From assembly GCA_913020705.1 (NCBI GenBank), contig CAJWBY010000044.1:1-27095 (forward strand): DNA of 27,095 nucleotides. The letters are read 5' to 3'. The notes under the pieces were generated by a model that worked only from the letters and a program-made list of their open reading frames with translations, ran no database searches and was not told the origin of the DNA. The position numbers and the translations under genes were made by a program. Shown here in pieces: positions 8,401 through 17,078 of this stretch. Source of the stretch: an uncultured Colwellia sp. GTDB lineage: Bacteria > Pseudomonadota > Gammaproteobacteria > Enterobacterales > Alteromonadaceae. The first letter of the stretch is position 1. Every line of letters begins with the position of its first letter.

Positions 8401-9210
8401 ATGGAATTTAACCCTGTAAAATTTTTGCAAGATTTAAAAGTACAATCAAGGCATTTTATTGAGGATGTAAAATTGTACAAAGCACAATTAAGTTGTTGTG
8501 ATTTATGCGGTAATGGTTGTCATAGCCAAGCCATTATTTGTGATTTTTGCTTAGCTGATTTACCTCTTTTTGATTTAAAAGCATTGCACGGGAATTTACT
8601 CACCTGGCCTGGCGTCAATGCAATATTACCGAAACGAATGTTCGATAAATTGATCACGGTTTCCCCGTATCAATGGCCTATTGATTCTTGGGTAAGACAA
8701 CTGAAGTATCACGGACGTTTTGAATTGGTCGATTTACTGAGTTTTCTGTTATTTCAACAATGGAAAAATATCGTGCAATACGAAAGTGAATCGTCTCAAA
8801 CTTTCAGACCACCACAGTTATTATTATCAGTACCTATACATTTAAATAAGTGGCAAAGTCGTGGGTTTAATCAAGCACATTTACTTGCAGCAAACTTTGC
8901 TAAAAAAGCGAATATTTCGTATTTACCCAACGCCCTAAAACGTACACATAAAAATATTAGCCAAGCAGGGCAAACTGGTGCTGCACGACGCAAGAACTTA
9001 CGACACGCTTTTAAACTTTCTACAGAATATTTAATTAATAAAAAAACTCTGCTACCAGAACACGTTATGTTACTTGATGACGTTGTAACAACAGGCTCTA
9101 CATGCAATGAAATATGCACGTTACTTAAAAATAATGGTGTAAAAAAAGTTACCGTTTTAAGCATTTGTTTATCATTACCTGGGAACAAGATTAACGATAA
9201 TTGTAATTAA
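8401..9210 (+). CDS. ComF/GntX family phosphoribosyltransferase-like protein
   Basis: 269 residues. The N-terminal zinc-ribbon-like segment has Cys32, 33, 36, 40, 47 and 50 (CCDLCGNGC...CDFC), then a type I PRTase-like domain with VPIHLNKWQSRGFNQAHLLA, QAGQTGAARRKNLRHAF and the PRPP-loop motif MLLDDVVTTGSTC. In naturally competent bacteria ComF is needed for DNA uptake; in E. coli the homologue is called GntX and lies between bioH and nfuA, the same neighbourhood as here. Exact biochemical role is not settled. Divergent from bioH with 69 bases between, and convergent with the M14 peptidase, whose stop is 11 bases away. Confidence 0.92.
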   Translation: MEFNPVKFLQDLKVQSRHFIEDVKLYKAQLSCCDLCGNGCHSQAIICDFCLADLPLFDLKALHGNLLTWPGVNAILPKRMFDKLITVSPYQWPIDSWVRQLKYHGRFELVDLLSFLLFQQWKNIVQYESESSQTFRPPQLLLSVPIHLNKWQSRGFNQAHLLAANFAKKANISYLPNALKRTHKNISQAGQTGAARRKNLRHAFKLSTEYLINKKTLLPEHVMLLDDVVTTGSTCNEICTLLKNNGVKKVTVLSICLSLPGNKINDNCN

Positions 9211-9221
9211 ATGCGTAAAAA

Positions 9222-11798
9222 TCACTTAGTAACGGGTGTACTAAATGCTTTAGCAAAAAATAAGCTGTTCGCTATTAATTTGGCACTACCTAACCAATAA
9301 CCACGAAACGCTAAATTATCAGTAGTCGCAATGATTCGGCCCTTGCCATGATTATGCGCAACGATTACAGCTGTATTCGCCACTCGATTTACCATGTTTT
9401 TATCCGCATAACCGCTCATTAAAGGCATTGAACTATAATTAGCTACGGACATAAAAGGTTTTGAAATATGTTGCATTATCAGTGTGCTATTACGAAATAA
9501 AGGTAAACGGTTATCGGTATATCCATAAGCCAATGGATGAGAGATATCGAGTGTTGATTCAAAAATAGCGCCCGCAATTCGTTTACGTCCCGCTAACTTT
9601 TCTTTGTCTTGGTACTGTAAATTGTCCGTATCAAACAACTGATTAATTTCGTCTTTCGTCACAAAATTCGCTGAAAGTATTTCATATTCTGACAAAAATT
9701 TTGCACCGCGTTTCTGCGAGTAAATTACACCACCATTTTTTATCCACGCACTTAATTTATCTACACTGCTTTTTCTTAATGAATTGTATTTTCCATCAAC
9801 CATAATGATATGGCTATATGTACTCAGATCAATTTCTGATAATCGTTGTTGCTCAACGACAGTGACTGGAATTGACAAGGTATCATCAAGATAGAACAAA
9901 ATTTCTGCGCTTTCATATTGCGATACGCCTTTACCACCCACCATTAAAGTTTTTACAGGGTTTAACAATCGAAAAGAGCCACTGCCAATATCAATGCCTT
10001 TTACCGTTAACCCGGTTTGAATACTGCTCAGTGGTATATCAATTCGCTGACTACTTTGAATAACAATCTCACGCCATTTTTTTTGCGTTTGTATGCCTGC
10101 TGGAATAATAATACTGCCACGCGAAAAGTCTTTCCTGACGACTTCACCATTACTGTTTAATAGTGAAGAAAATGGTTTTGTCGCTACTTTAGCTTTAATG
10201 CCTTTATTGAGTAATTCATTCAGTAGTTTTGGCGCTAAAAAATGATGCCATTCAAAGGCGTACGTATATGCTTTTTGGTCAATACTAGAATCATCAGCAA
10301 TTTTAATTGGCGCTTCCCATGCATTTTCAGACAGTTTCAATCCCCATGTACGTCCTAGTCGATAAAAATCTATATCCATTGCCAATGGCATTGTCCAACC
10401 AGATACATCATAAAAAGTATTATCTTGGAATTGAGTTTGTTTAGAGAACAACGCTTTAATCACACGATATTGGCGTTGTTCTAGAGGCACATAGAAGCTA
10501 TGTTCTTTTTCATAAACAACACCGTCTAAACGAAAATCTTCAGTAAGAGGATATACGTTAATTTGGTGTTGCTTTAACTTATCAAGCAATGTATTCAAGC
10601 GGTATTCATCGTGAACTTCATGTAATAAATAACCGCTAAAATTCTCTTTATCAGCAAGTGTTACTGACTCTTTATAGAAGTTTTTCTGATAGCTCAATAA
10701 TTTACTTTTATTCTGCCATGCCCCTTCAATTGTAGAAAGAGAGGTTAAAACATGATTTTGAATACCAAATTCAAACGTTAATAAGCCATTATCACTGTTT
10801 TGCTGCATGCCTCGACTACTGGCTTGCTCAAACAGAATACCAATCCCACCATTGATATCAGGGTAAGTTGATCCTTTACCGTAATAAAAATCATCAAAAT
10901 TTTCTTGGCTATAATAAAGTCGCTCATCTTTATCGAGAGCCGCGGCATGAAAAGTTGCTAACAGCTGAGTCAATTCAGTATTAGCACTCGGGGTTAACGG
11001 ATGAGTACGAGATGGTATGCCCGGTTGAAAAAAATAACTACCATTAGCACCCATTTCATGAAAATCACCTAAGACATGTGGCTGATACTGATGAAAATAA
11101 GCTAATCTATTTTGACTTTCTTTTTGTGCTAACAGTAACCAATCCCGATTCAGGTCAAAACCGAAATGGTTAGTTCGGCCCGTTAACCAACCTTGGTGAT
11201 GTTCAATATGGTTTGGATCAGCATTAGGTGTACTACCACGATGCATATTCGCCCATTGCACAAATTTGTCCATACCATCAGGATTAATACTAGGTTCAAG
11301 AACAATCAAAGTATTATCTAACATTGCTTTGATTTCAGCACTTTCACTGGCCGCTAGATGATACGCCACCACCAAAGCTGCATTAGCTCCACTTATTTCA
11401 TCGCCATGAACACTGTACCCAAGCCATATAACAAGGGGTAATGAAGAATCTAAACCTTGAGTATCTTTCGATTTTCTCGCTAAAATCTCGTCTAAATTAG
11501 TTAAATTTTCTTCAGAGGATACAGTTAATAATACTTGTTGACGTAATTCTTGGGTTTTTCCGATATTGGTTAGTTTTATCCGCGGCGAACTACTCGCCAA
11601 CAGATTAATATAACTTAGTAACTGGTCATGACGAATATGACGTTCACCTAATCCAAAACCCAACGAACTCTCAGGTGTAGGAATTACTTGATTGTATTTA
11701 TGATCAGTGGGCAAGTATTCATTAACTTTAGCCGCATAGCTAAATGACGACAAAATAAAAAAACTGATCAATATGGCTAAAAACAATCGTTGTAACAT
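9222..11798 (-). CDS. Exported M14-family zinc carboxypeptidase with C-terminal GATase-like domain
   Basis: 858 residues. A Sec signal peptide occupies about residues 1-22 (hydrophobic core, cut after SYA). The peptidase M14 domain follows: LGYSVHGDE with zinc ligands His131 and Glu134, NPDGMDKFVQWANMHRG, the arginine/asparagine segment FGFDLNRDWLL, and the third ligand His247 in GDFHEMG. The last 220 residues (SHIIMVDGKYNSLRKSS, WIKNGGVIYSQ, GKGRIIATTDN) look like a class I glutamine-amidotransferase/ThuA-type Rossmann domain, probably non-catalytic. The ATG at 11798 has AAGGA eight bases ahead and gives a clean signal peptide; a further upstream start adds nine residues. Likely a periplasmic or secreted scavenging peptidase. 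It interrupts the common comF-nfuA pairing. Confidence 0.88.
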   Translation of the reverse strand: MLQRLFLAILISFFILSSFSYAAKVNEYLPTDHKYNQVIPTPESSLGFGLGERHIRHDQLLSYINLLASSSPRIKLTNIGKTQELRQQVLLTVSSEENLTNLDEILARKSKDTQGLDSSLPLVIWLGYSVHGDEISGANAALVVAYHLAASESAEIKAMLDNTLIVLEPSINPDGMDKFVQWANMHRGSTPNADPNHIEHHQGWLTGRTNHFGFDLNRDWLLLAQKESQNRLAYFHQYQPHVLGDFHEMGANGSYFFQPGIPSRTHPLTPSANTELTQLLATFHAAALDKDERLYYSQENFDDFYYGKGSTYPDINGGIGILFEQASSRGMQQNSDNGLLTFEFGIQNHVLTSLSTIEGAWQNKSKLLSYQKNFYKESVTLADKENFSGYLLHEVHDEYRLNTLLDKLKQHQINVYPLTEDFRLDGVVYEKEHSFYVPLEQRQYRVIKALFSKQTQFQDNTFYDVSGWTMPLAMDIDFYRLGRTWGLKLSENAWEAPIKIADDSSIDQKAYTYAFEWHHFLAPKLLNELLNKGIKAKVATKPFSSLLNSNGEVVRKDFSRGSIIIPAGIQTQKKWREIVIQSSQRIDIPLSSIQTGLTVKGIDIGSGSFRLLNPVKTLMVGGKGVSQYESAEILFYLDDTLSIPVTVVEQQRLSEIDLSTYSHIIMVDGKYNSLRKSSVDKLSAWIKNGGVIYSQKRGAKFLSEYEILSANFVTKDEINQLFDTDNLQYQDKEKLAGRKRIAGAIFESTLDISHPLAYGYTDNRLPLFRNSTLIMQHISKPFMSVANYSSMPLMSGYADKNMVNRVANTAVIVAHNHGKGRIIATTDNLAFRGYWLGSAKLIANSLFFAKAFSTPVTK

Positions 11799-11940
11799 AA
11801 GAGATATCCTTGAATTCAATAGCAATAAAATACCAAAATCTAGGAGAACACTCCAGAATAACCGTGTATTTTTGTCACATTTTTACTTTAATTTAATGTA
11901 ATTTCACTAGCGTATAATTACATAGCAGCGTAAAATGCTC

Positions 11941-11965
11941 ATACTTGACTAAATTAGTCAGGTAT
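11941..11965. promoter_or_regulatory. IscR type 1 operator upstream of nfuA
   Basis: The 25 bases ATACTTGACT-AAATT-AGTCAGGTAT match the E. coli type 1 IscR consensus, as I recall it, at every defined position, with the dyad GACT/AGTC in place. TTGACT at 11945-11950 inside the site would serve as a -35, with TATTTT at 11969-11974 as a weak -10 (18 bases between). Binding of [2Fe-2S]-IscR would then block the polymerase and raise nfuA expression under Fe-S stress. The start codon is about 78 bases downstream. Confidence 0.85.
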
Positions 11966-12042
11966 TAATATTTTCATTCTCTAAACTCCCTCAGAAATTT
12001 TAGAGAAATTTTGGCAACAAGCGTAGAGAGTAAATAACCGTG

Positions 12043-12621
12043 ATGATCAATATTTCCGAAACAGCACAATCGCATTTCACTAAATTATTAGAACAACAAG
12101 CTGAAGGCACCAGTATTCGTGTATTTGTTGTTAACCCTGGCACAGCAAGTGCCGAGTGTGGCGTGTCTTACTGTCCGGCTGACGCTATAGAGCCCGAAGA
12201 TATTGAATTAAAGTTTGAACATTTTTCTGCCTACATTGATGGCGACAGCAAGCTTTTCCTTGAAGATGCTGAAATTGATTTCACTACAGATCAAATGGGT
12301 TCACAATTAACGTTAAAAGCACCTAATGCTAAATTACGTAAAGTAAATGACGATGCGCCATTATTTGAACGTGTTGACTACTTCTTAAAAGCAGAAGTGA
12401 ATCCACAATTAGCTGGCCACGGTGGTGAGTGTACATTGATGGAAATTACCGAAGATGGTTTTGCTATTTTACAATTTGGTGGTGGCTGTAATGGTTGTAG
12501 TCAAATTGATGTAACAGTAAAAGACGGTATCGAAAAGCAATTGCTCGAAACGATGGGCGGCGAAATAAAAGGTGTTCGTGATATGACAGAACATGAACGC
12601 GGCGATCACTCTTACTATTAA
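12043..12621 (+). CDS. nfuA: Fe/S biogenesis protein NfuA
   Basis: 192 residues (191 in E. coli). The N-terminal half is a degenerate A-type carrier domain (about 1-100: [33 protein letters not shown]). The C-terminal Nfu domain contains [20 protein letters not shown], where Cys149 and Cys152 hold a [4Fe-4S] cluster across a dimer. It delivers clusters to client enzymes, especially under oxidative stress or iron limitation. A GTG immediately precedes the ATG, but the ATG at 12043 gives the family N-terminus. Expression is probably controlled by the IscR operator at 11941-11965. Confidence 0.97.
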   Translation: MINISETAQSHFTKLLEQQAEGTSIRVFVVNPGTASAECGVSYCPADAIEPEDIELKFEHFSAYIDGDSKLFLEDAEIDFTTDQMGSQLTLKAPNAKLRKVNDDAPLFERVDYFLKAEVNPQLAGHGGECTLMEITEDGFAILQFGGGCNGCSQIDVTVKDGIEKQLLETMGGEIKGVRDMTEHERGDHSYY

Positions 12622-12642
12622 GTTATTCATTCACATAAAGTA

Positions 12643-12906
12643 ATGAGTATACTGGAAAAAATAGGCCAAGACCCACAACGCAGTTTAGTACTGTTCATTC
12701 GTGGACTTGGTCTTTTTGCTATTGGCGCTTGTTTGATCTTTATTGGTTATTACTATCATTATGTTTGGCAAATAGCAGGCATATGTTTTATTGCTTTAGG
12801 TATTTTATTCTCAGCTTGGGGATACACTGGCATTTTCGCCAACCGCTTACTCAATATTTTCGACCGCCGCTCAAGTGAATCAAATGAAACGTTTACACCG
12901 AAATAG
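12643..12906 (+). CDS. Small two-TM membrane protein, unknown function
   Basis: 87 residues that I do not recognise. Two hydrophobic helices are visible, about 18-39 (LFIRGLGLFAIGACLIFIGY) and about 44-66 (WQIAGICFIALGILFSAWGY), flanked by a short N-terminal cytosolic segment and a charged tail (NIFDRRSSES). It starts 21 bases after nfuA on the same strand, so it probably shares its transcript and IscR control. The last 14 bases overlap the end of the convergent MATE gene. The continuous frame with normal start context (ATG after ATAAAG) supports a real gene. Confidence 0.72.
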   Translation: MSILEKIGQDPQRSLVLFIRGLGLFAIGACLIFIGYYYHYVWQIAGICFIALGILFSAWGYTGIFANRLLNIFDRRSSESNETFTPK

Positions 12907-14260
12907 GCTGTTTTTCTATTACACGATAATAATGCCAAGCCAAGCTTAATCCCCGAACCAATAAAAACACACTAAATGCAGCCCATAATCCGTGATTACC
13001 AAAATCTTGGAATATCCACCACATCGGGAAAAAACAGCCAAAGGTAGCTATTATCATACTGTTTCGCATTGCCTTAGTTTTCATTAATCCAACAAAAACC
13101 CCGTCGAACAAATAACACCAACACCCTAAAATAGGTAAAATAGTGATCCAATGGATATATTCTTTGGTTGAGTGAAGCACATCTGGTATATCGGTAAGCA
13201 AACTCACAAAAAGTGTGCCTGCAAAGACAAATAACAAACTATAAGATAAAGCAAAAAGTCCTGTCCAATATAAAGCTATTTTCACAACATAATTTCGCTG
13301 TTTAGCGTCTCTTTGTCCCTGTGCTTTCCCAACTAATACTTCTGTCGCGTTTGCAATACCGTCTAAACCAAATGATATTAATAAAACAAAATTCATTAAA
13401 ATGGCGTTGGTCGCTATTACATCATCTCCTAACCTTGCACCTTGAAAAGTTATAAAAACAAAGCACACTTCTAAACATAAAGTGCGAATGAGAATATCTC
13501 TATTAAGTTGAAAGTAGTGAATTAATGATGATTTTTCTAATAACGCTTCTTTTACATAAATGAGTTTTGATAAAATCACATTGAACAAGCTTCTGATTGT
13601 TCTTTGCTTTATTCGATTTTTATTATAAACAATATAAGTTAAACCAAGTATAACCCCTGAATACTCTGCAATTAATGTTGCTGTTGCTACACCTTGTACT
13701 TGCCAATTAAAGACTATTACAAACAAGAGGTCTAAAGATAAGTTAATTAAATTAGTCACGATCAATAACCACATTACCGCTTTAGCTTTATTATTACCCA
13801 ATAACCAGCCTAAGATCACTAAGTTTGATAAAGCAGCGGGCAGTCCCCAAATGCGAATGTCGCAATATTGTTTCGCATAGAATTGTATTTTTTCAGATCC
13901 CCCTGCTAATCCTAAACTTAGGTCAAGATAGAATGACTGTAATAAAATAAGCGTACCACCAACAATCCCCGCCACTAATAAACCACGAAGCAGTACTAAT
14001 AAACTTTTTTGATTGTCTTTTTGTCCAAGCGCCTGAGCTGTAAGTCCTGTTGTAGACATACGTAAAAAACCACATAGCCAGGTAACAAAAGTAATAATCA
14101 TCGCACCGACTGTGCTGCCACCCAAATAATAAGCTTGGTCTAAATGGCCTAATACCGCAGTATCAACTAAGCCCAGCAAAGGTATTGTGATATTTGAAAA
14201 TATCATTGGTAGTGCAATGATGAATAGTTGTTTATGTTGATTTAGATTATTAACGTTCAA
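12893..14260 (-). CDS. dinF: MATE-family multidrug/Na+ antiporter, DinF type
   Basis: 455 residues with about 12 membrane helices. The N-terminus FIIALPMIFSNITIPLLGLVDTAVLGHL is the MATE signature, repeated in weaker form mid-protein (GLDGIANATEVLVGKAQGQRD), reflecting the two bundles. It most resembles the DinF branch, exporters coupled to Na+ or H+ gradients. The start is probably TTG at 14260 with GGAA seven bases upstream; the only nearby ATG, 13 bases further up, is out of frame and stops after seven codons, and the next internal Met lies inside the first helix. A run of six T's just before the TTG makes an indel worth checking. No LexA box is evident upstream, unlike E. coli dinF, which lies next to lexA. 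Confidence 0.85.
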   Translation of the reverse strand: MNVNNLNQHKQLFIIALPMIFSNITIPLLGLVDTAVLGHLDQAYYLGGSTVGAMIITFVTWLCGFLRMSTTGLTAQALGQKDNQKSLLVLLRGLLVAGIVGGTLILLQSFYLDLSLGLAGGSEKIQFYAKQYCDIRIWGLPAALSNLVILGWLLGNNKAKAVMWLLIVTNLINLSLDLLFVIVFNWQVQGVATATLIAEYSGVILGLTYIVYNKNRIKQRTIRSLFNVILSKLIYVKEALLEKSSLIHYFQLNRDILIRTLCLEVCFVFITFQGARLGDDVIATNAILMNFVLLISFGLDGIANATEVLVGKAQGQRDAKQRNYVVKIALYWTGLFALSYSLLFVFAGTLFVSLLTDIPDVLHSTKEYIHWITILPILGCWCYLFDGVFVGLMKTKAMRNSMIIATFGCFFPMWWIFQDFGNHGLWAAFSVFLLVRGLSLAWHYYRVIEKQPISV

Positions 14261-14355
14261 AAAAGTATTCCATATAAAACATTACGACAAAAATTTACTA
14301 TAAAAAAAAGATAAAACGCGCTATTTTCGTTATTCAATAAACAAAGGCCATGTTC

Positions 14356-15405
14356 ATGAAATTTTCTTTCCTCTTATTATTACTGTCTTGCTTTCACCTT
14401 ACTAGTTTTGCAGCTGTTATTTTACAGTATCATCATGTGAGTGACACCACTCCATCAAGCACCAGTATTTCACCCCAACAATTTGAAATTCATATGCAAT
14501 ATTTGGCTGACAATAACTTTAATGTGATTGCGCTTTCAGATTTAATGAATTCAATTAAAAAGCAGCAACCCATTGCAGATAAAACCGTAGCCATTACTTT
14601 TGATGACGCCTCTCTAGATATTTTAACTAACGGTAAACCTATACTCGACAAGTTTAATTATCCCTTCACGATGTTCATCAATCCAGCAATTGTTGAACGT
14701 GGATCTAAAAACTACCTTTCTTGGGCACAGCTCAAAACAATGGCTGACGAAGGCGTTATTATTGCTAATCACGGAATGGAACATGATTCTATGGCACGCA
14801 TTAGCGATGGCTTAACTGAGCAACAGTGGTTAAATAAACATACAGAACTATTGTTAAGTGCTGAAAACATTATCAAACAAAAAACAGGTCAAACTTGGCG
14901 TTACTTTGCTTATCCCTATGGAGAATATACTCCCGCAGTACAAGAATGGATAACAAGTAATGATTTCATTGCATTCTCGCAGCAATCTGGCGCGGTAGGT
15001 TTATCAACAGACTTAACCACTGTGCCACGCTTTCCGGCATCAAAGCCTTACGATCAAATATCCAGCCTTCGAGATAAATTAAAATCCTTACCTTTCAAAA
15101 TGACTTTGAATGATGAAAATGCACAAACAATTGTAGAATATGACCAATCAAAGTCAGTAACTTTTGATGTGGTAGTTGATGATTTTCATCCCGCTCAATT
15201 GAATTGTTATATTTCTGGTTTAGGACGACAAAAAATAGAATGGCAAGAAGAAAGTAGCTTTACTATTAATTATAGCGCGCCACTGCCAATTGGTCGTGTG
15301 CGCTGTAATTGTACTGCACCTAGTATTAGTGAGCCAGGTCGTTATTATTGGTATTCAAAACCATGGTTTGTGCTAAAAAAAGGTAATGAGTGGTATTCAC
15401 TTTAA
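14356..15405 (+). CDS. Exported polysaccharide deacetylase family protein
   Basis: 349 residues. Signal peptide about 1-19 (MKFSFLLLLL core, cut after SFA). The NodB-homology domain shows AVILQYHHV, ITFDDASLDI with Asp83 and Asp84, HGMEHDSM with metal ligands His139 and His143, and FAYPYGEYTPAV. Such enzymes remove N-acetyl groups from sugar polymers (chitin, PNAG or peptidoglycan); the substrate here is unknown. Residues about 245-349 form a separate beta-rich tail with Cys in LNCYISGLG and RCNCTAP, possibly a carbohydrate-binding or stabilising domain. The second ATG (14356) is chosen because AAAGG ends eight bases before it but only two before the first ATG at 14350. Confidence 0.87.
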   Translation: MKFSFLLLLLSCFHLTSFAAVILQYHHVSDTTPSSTSISPQQFEIHMQYLADNNFNVIALSDLMNSIKKQQPIADKTVAITFDDASLDILTNGKPILDKFNYPFTMFINPAIVERGSKNYLSWAQLKTMADEGVIIANHGMEHDSMARISDGLTEQQWLNKHTELLLSAENIIKQKTGQTWRYFAYPYGEYTPAVQEWITSNDFIAFSQQSGAVGLSTDLTTVPRFPASKPYDQISSLRDKLKSLPFKMTLNDENAQTIVEYDQSKSVTFDVVVDDFHPAQLNCYISGLGRQKIEWQEESSFTINYSAPLPIGRVRCNCTAPSISEPGRYYWYSKPWFVLKKGNEWYSL

Positions 15406-15406
15406 A

Positions 15407-15474
15407 CAACCAAACTATCGTTTCAGTAAGCTTCTCATTCCACTCTAGGTTTGGATGACAAGCTTAATTGGTTG
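15407..15474. terminator. Possible terminator region between convergent genes
   Basis: CAACCAA (15407-15413) pairs with TTGGTTG (15468-15474), and inside them GTAAGCTT/AAGCTTA segments (around 15427-15433 and 15460-15466) also pair. The structure is long and interrupted, with only a short T-run (GTTTAAA) on the sco1 strand. It would end the sco1-side transcript, but the loop is large. Confidence 0.3.
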
Positions 15475-15477
15475 ATA

Positions 15478-16119
15478 TTATTCAGCTAGTTTTACTATTT
15501 TTGCAAAGTCACTTATCAGCTTTTCACCATCAATCGTTGGTAAGACACCCAGTGCTTGCCTAGGCTTAAAAATAGCCGCAATATTCCCCTGAGGATTAAC
15601 TAATACTAACGATGCGCTGTGATCGACTAAATAATAATCCTTATCAACACTGTTATCTTCTGGTTCATTAATCGCGTACATCAATCCTAAGTTGCGTGCA
15701 AAAGGAAATAACACACCGTGATCTGCTGTCAGTGCAATAAACTCTTCATTAAAATAAGCGATATATTGTGCTAATTTTTCAGGCGTATCACGACTAGGAT
15801 CAGCAGAGACAAGTAAAATTTGCGTGTTTGCGCTAATGGCTTTTAAGTCATCATAAACAAAATTCAGTTCCTGCAGAGTTGTTGGGCAAACATCAGGACA
15901 TGAGGTATAACCCAAAAATATCCATGACCATTTGTCTGCCAATTGCTCTTTTGTAAAAGCCTGATTATGATGATCGGTTAATTGAAAAGGTTTAATCTCT
16001 CGAACTTCTTTATAGTATAAAGCATGCTCAGGTTGCGGCAATATCGTTGCTTTTTGAAATACAAAAAAGCCTACCGCTCCGGCAATAATCGCAACGATTA
16101 CGTACAACAACTTATTCAT
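15478..16119 (-). CDS. SCO1/SenC copper chaperone for cytochrome oxidase
   Basis: 213 residues, anchored by an N-terminal helix (about 4-21), with a periplasmic thioredoxin fold. The copper site is complete: Cys74 and Cys78 in GYTSCPDVCPTT and His167 in YYLVDHSASLVL. Sco proteins deliver copper to, or reduce, the CuA site of cytochrome oxidase subunit II. It is the last gene of the surf1-to-sco1 operon, 21 bases after cyoE, consistent with assembling the CoxB CuA centre encoded 7 kb upstream. Confidence 0.94.
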   Translation of the reverse strand: MNKLLYVIVAIIAGAVGFFVFQKATILPQPEHALYYKEVREIKPFQLTDHHNQAFTKEQLADKWSWIFLGYTSCPDVCPTTLQELNFVYDDLKAISANTQILLVSADPSRDTPEKLAQYIAYFNEEFIALTADHGVLFPFARNLGLMYAINEPEDNSVDKDYYLVDHSASLVLVNPQGNIAAIFKPRQALGVLPTIDGEKLISDFAKIVKLAE

Positions 16120-16140
16120 AATTAATGATTTCCGTTTGAC

Positions 16141-17070
16141 TTAAGCTGTCGGTAATAAGTAATGATCGAGTAACAAAATAATAAACAATGCCATCAAATG
16201 AATAATTGAAAACTTAAATGTATCCATTGCTGTATTTTCATCTGCATTAAATTTGAGTTTCCATGCATAAGCGAAAAATATCAAATTTAACGTTACTGCA
16301 CCGATTAAATATAACCAATTACTCATACCCACTAAATACGGTAATAAACCAACAACAAACAATAATACGGTATACAGTAAAATTTGTGTTTTGGTGAAGT
16401 TCACACCATGTGTAACGGGAAGCATTGGAATATTAACTTTCGCATATTCATCTTTACGATGAATAGCTAACGCCCAAAAATGCGGAGGTGTCCATGTAAA
16501 AACTAACAAAACTAATAGTAAAGCATTTGGGTGTATTTCGTTGGTCATTGCTGTCCACCCCAAAAGAGGAGGAATAGCACCCGCTAAACCGCCAATCGTT
16601 ATATTTTGCGGCGTTGCGCGCTTTAAATACATGGTATATACAAAGCTGTAGCCAACCAAACCCGAAAATGTCAGCCATGCAGTTAAAGGGTTCACTAAAC
16701 TATATAGAATTGCAAAGCCACTCACCGCTAGAAAAATGGCAAAGAGTGTTGCATTTCTTGGGTCTAAACGCCCAGTTGCAAGTGGTCTGTTATAGGTTCG
16801 TCCCATAATACTGTCTATACGCTCATCTACAATATGATTGATAGCAGCTGCAGCCGAGGATAAAAAACCAATACCTACCATTGACGGAATAAGGACCTGC
16901 CATGGAATTGCACCTGGCACGGAAAGACACATTCCCACCAAAGCAGTTAACACGAGCAGTGCAACAACTCGCGGCTTAGTTATTTCATAGTAGTCACGCC
17001 AAACAGCCGTTTTAGCTGTTGCCGTTCCATTCACTTCATTGGTGGTTTCTGTTGTTATTATTTCACTCAT
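16141..17070 (-). CDS. cyoE: Protoheme IX farnesyltransferase (heme O synthase)
   Basis: 309 residues, UbiA-type prenyltransferase with about nine membrane helices. Transfers a farnesyl group onto heme b to give heme O, the precursor of heme A. Signature [25 protein letters not shown] (about 92-116) carries the Mg/diphosphate aspartates, and the second loop has [23 protein letters not shown]. Start ATG at 17070 is preferred over an earlier frame start at 17133, which overlaps ctaA; TAGGAA precedes it by about five bases. It follows ctaA by 8 bases, so the two heme A steps are cotranscribed. Also called ctaB in oxidase operons. Confidence 0.95.
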   Translation of the reverse strand: MSEIITTETTNEVNGTATAKTAVWRDYYEITKPRVVALLVLTALVGMCLSVPGAIPWQVLIPSMVGIGFLSSAAAAINHIVDERIDSIMGRTYNRPLATGRLDPRNATLFAIFLAVSGFAILYSLVNPLTAWLTFSGLVGYSFVYTMYLKRATPQNITIGGLAGAIPPLLGWTAMTNEIHPNALLLVLLVFTWTPPHFWALAIHRKDEYAKVNIPMLPVTHGVNFTKTQILLYTVLLFVVGLLPYLVGMSNWLYLIGAVTLNLIFFAYAWKLKFNADENTAMDTFKFSIIHLMALFIILLLDHYLLPTA

Positions 17071-17078
17071 AAGTGTTC

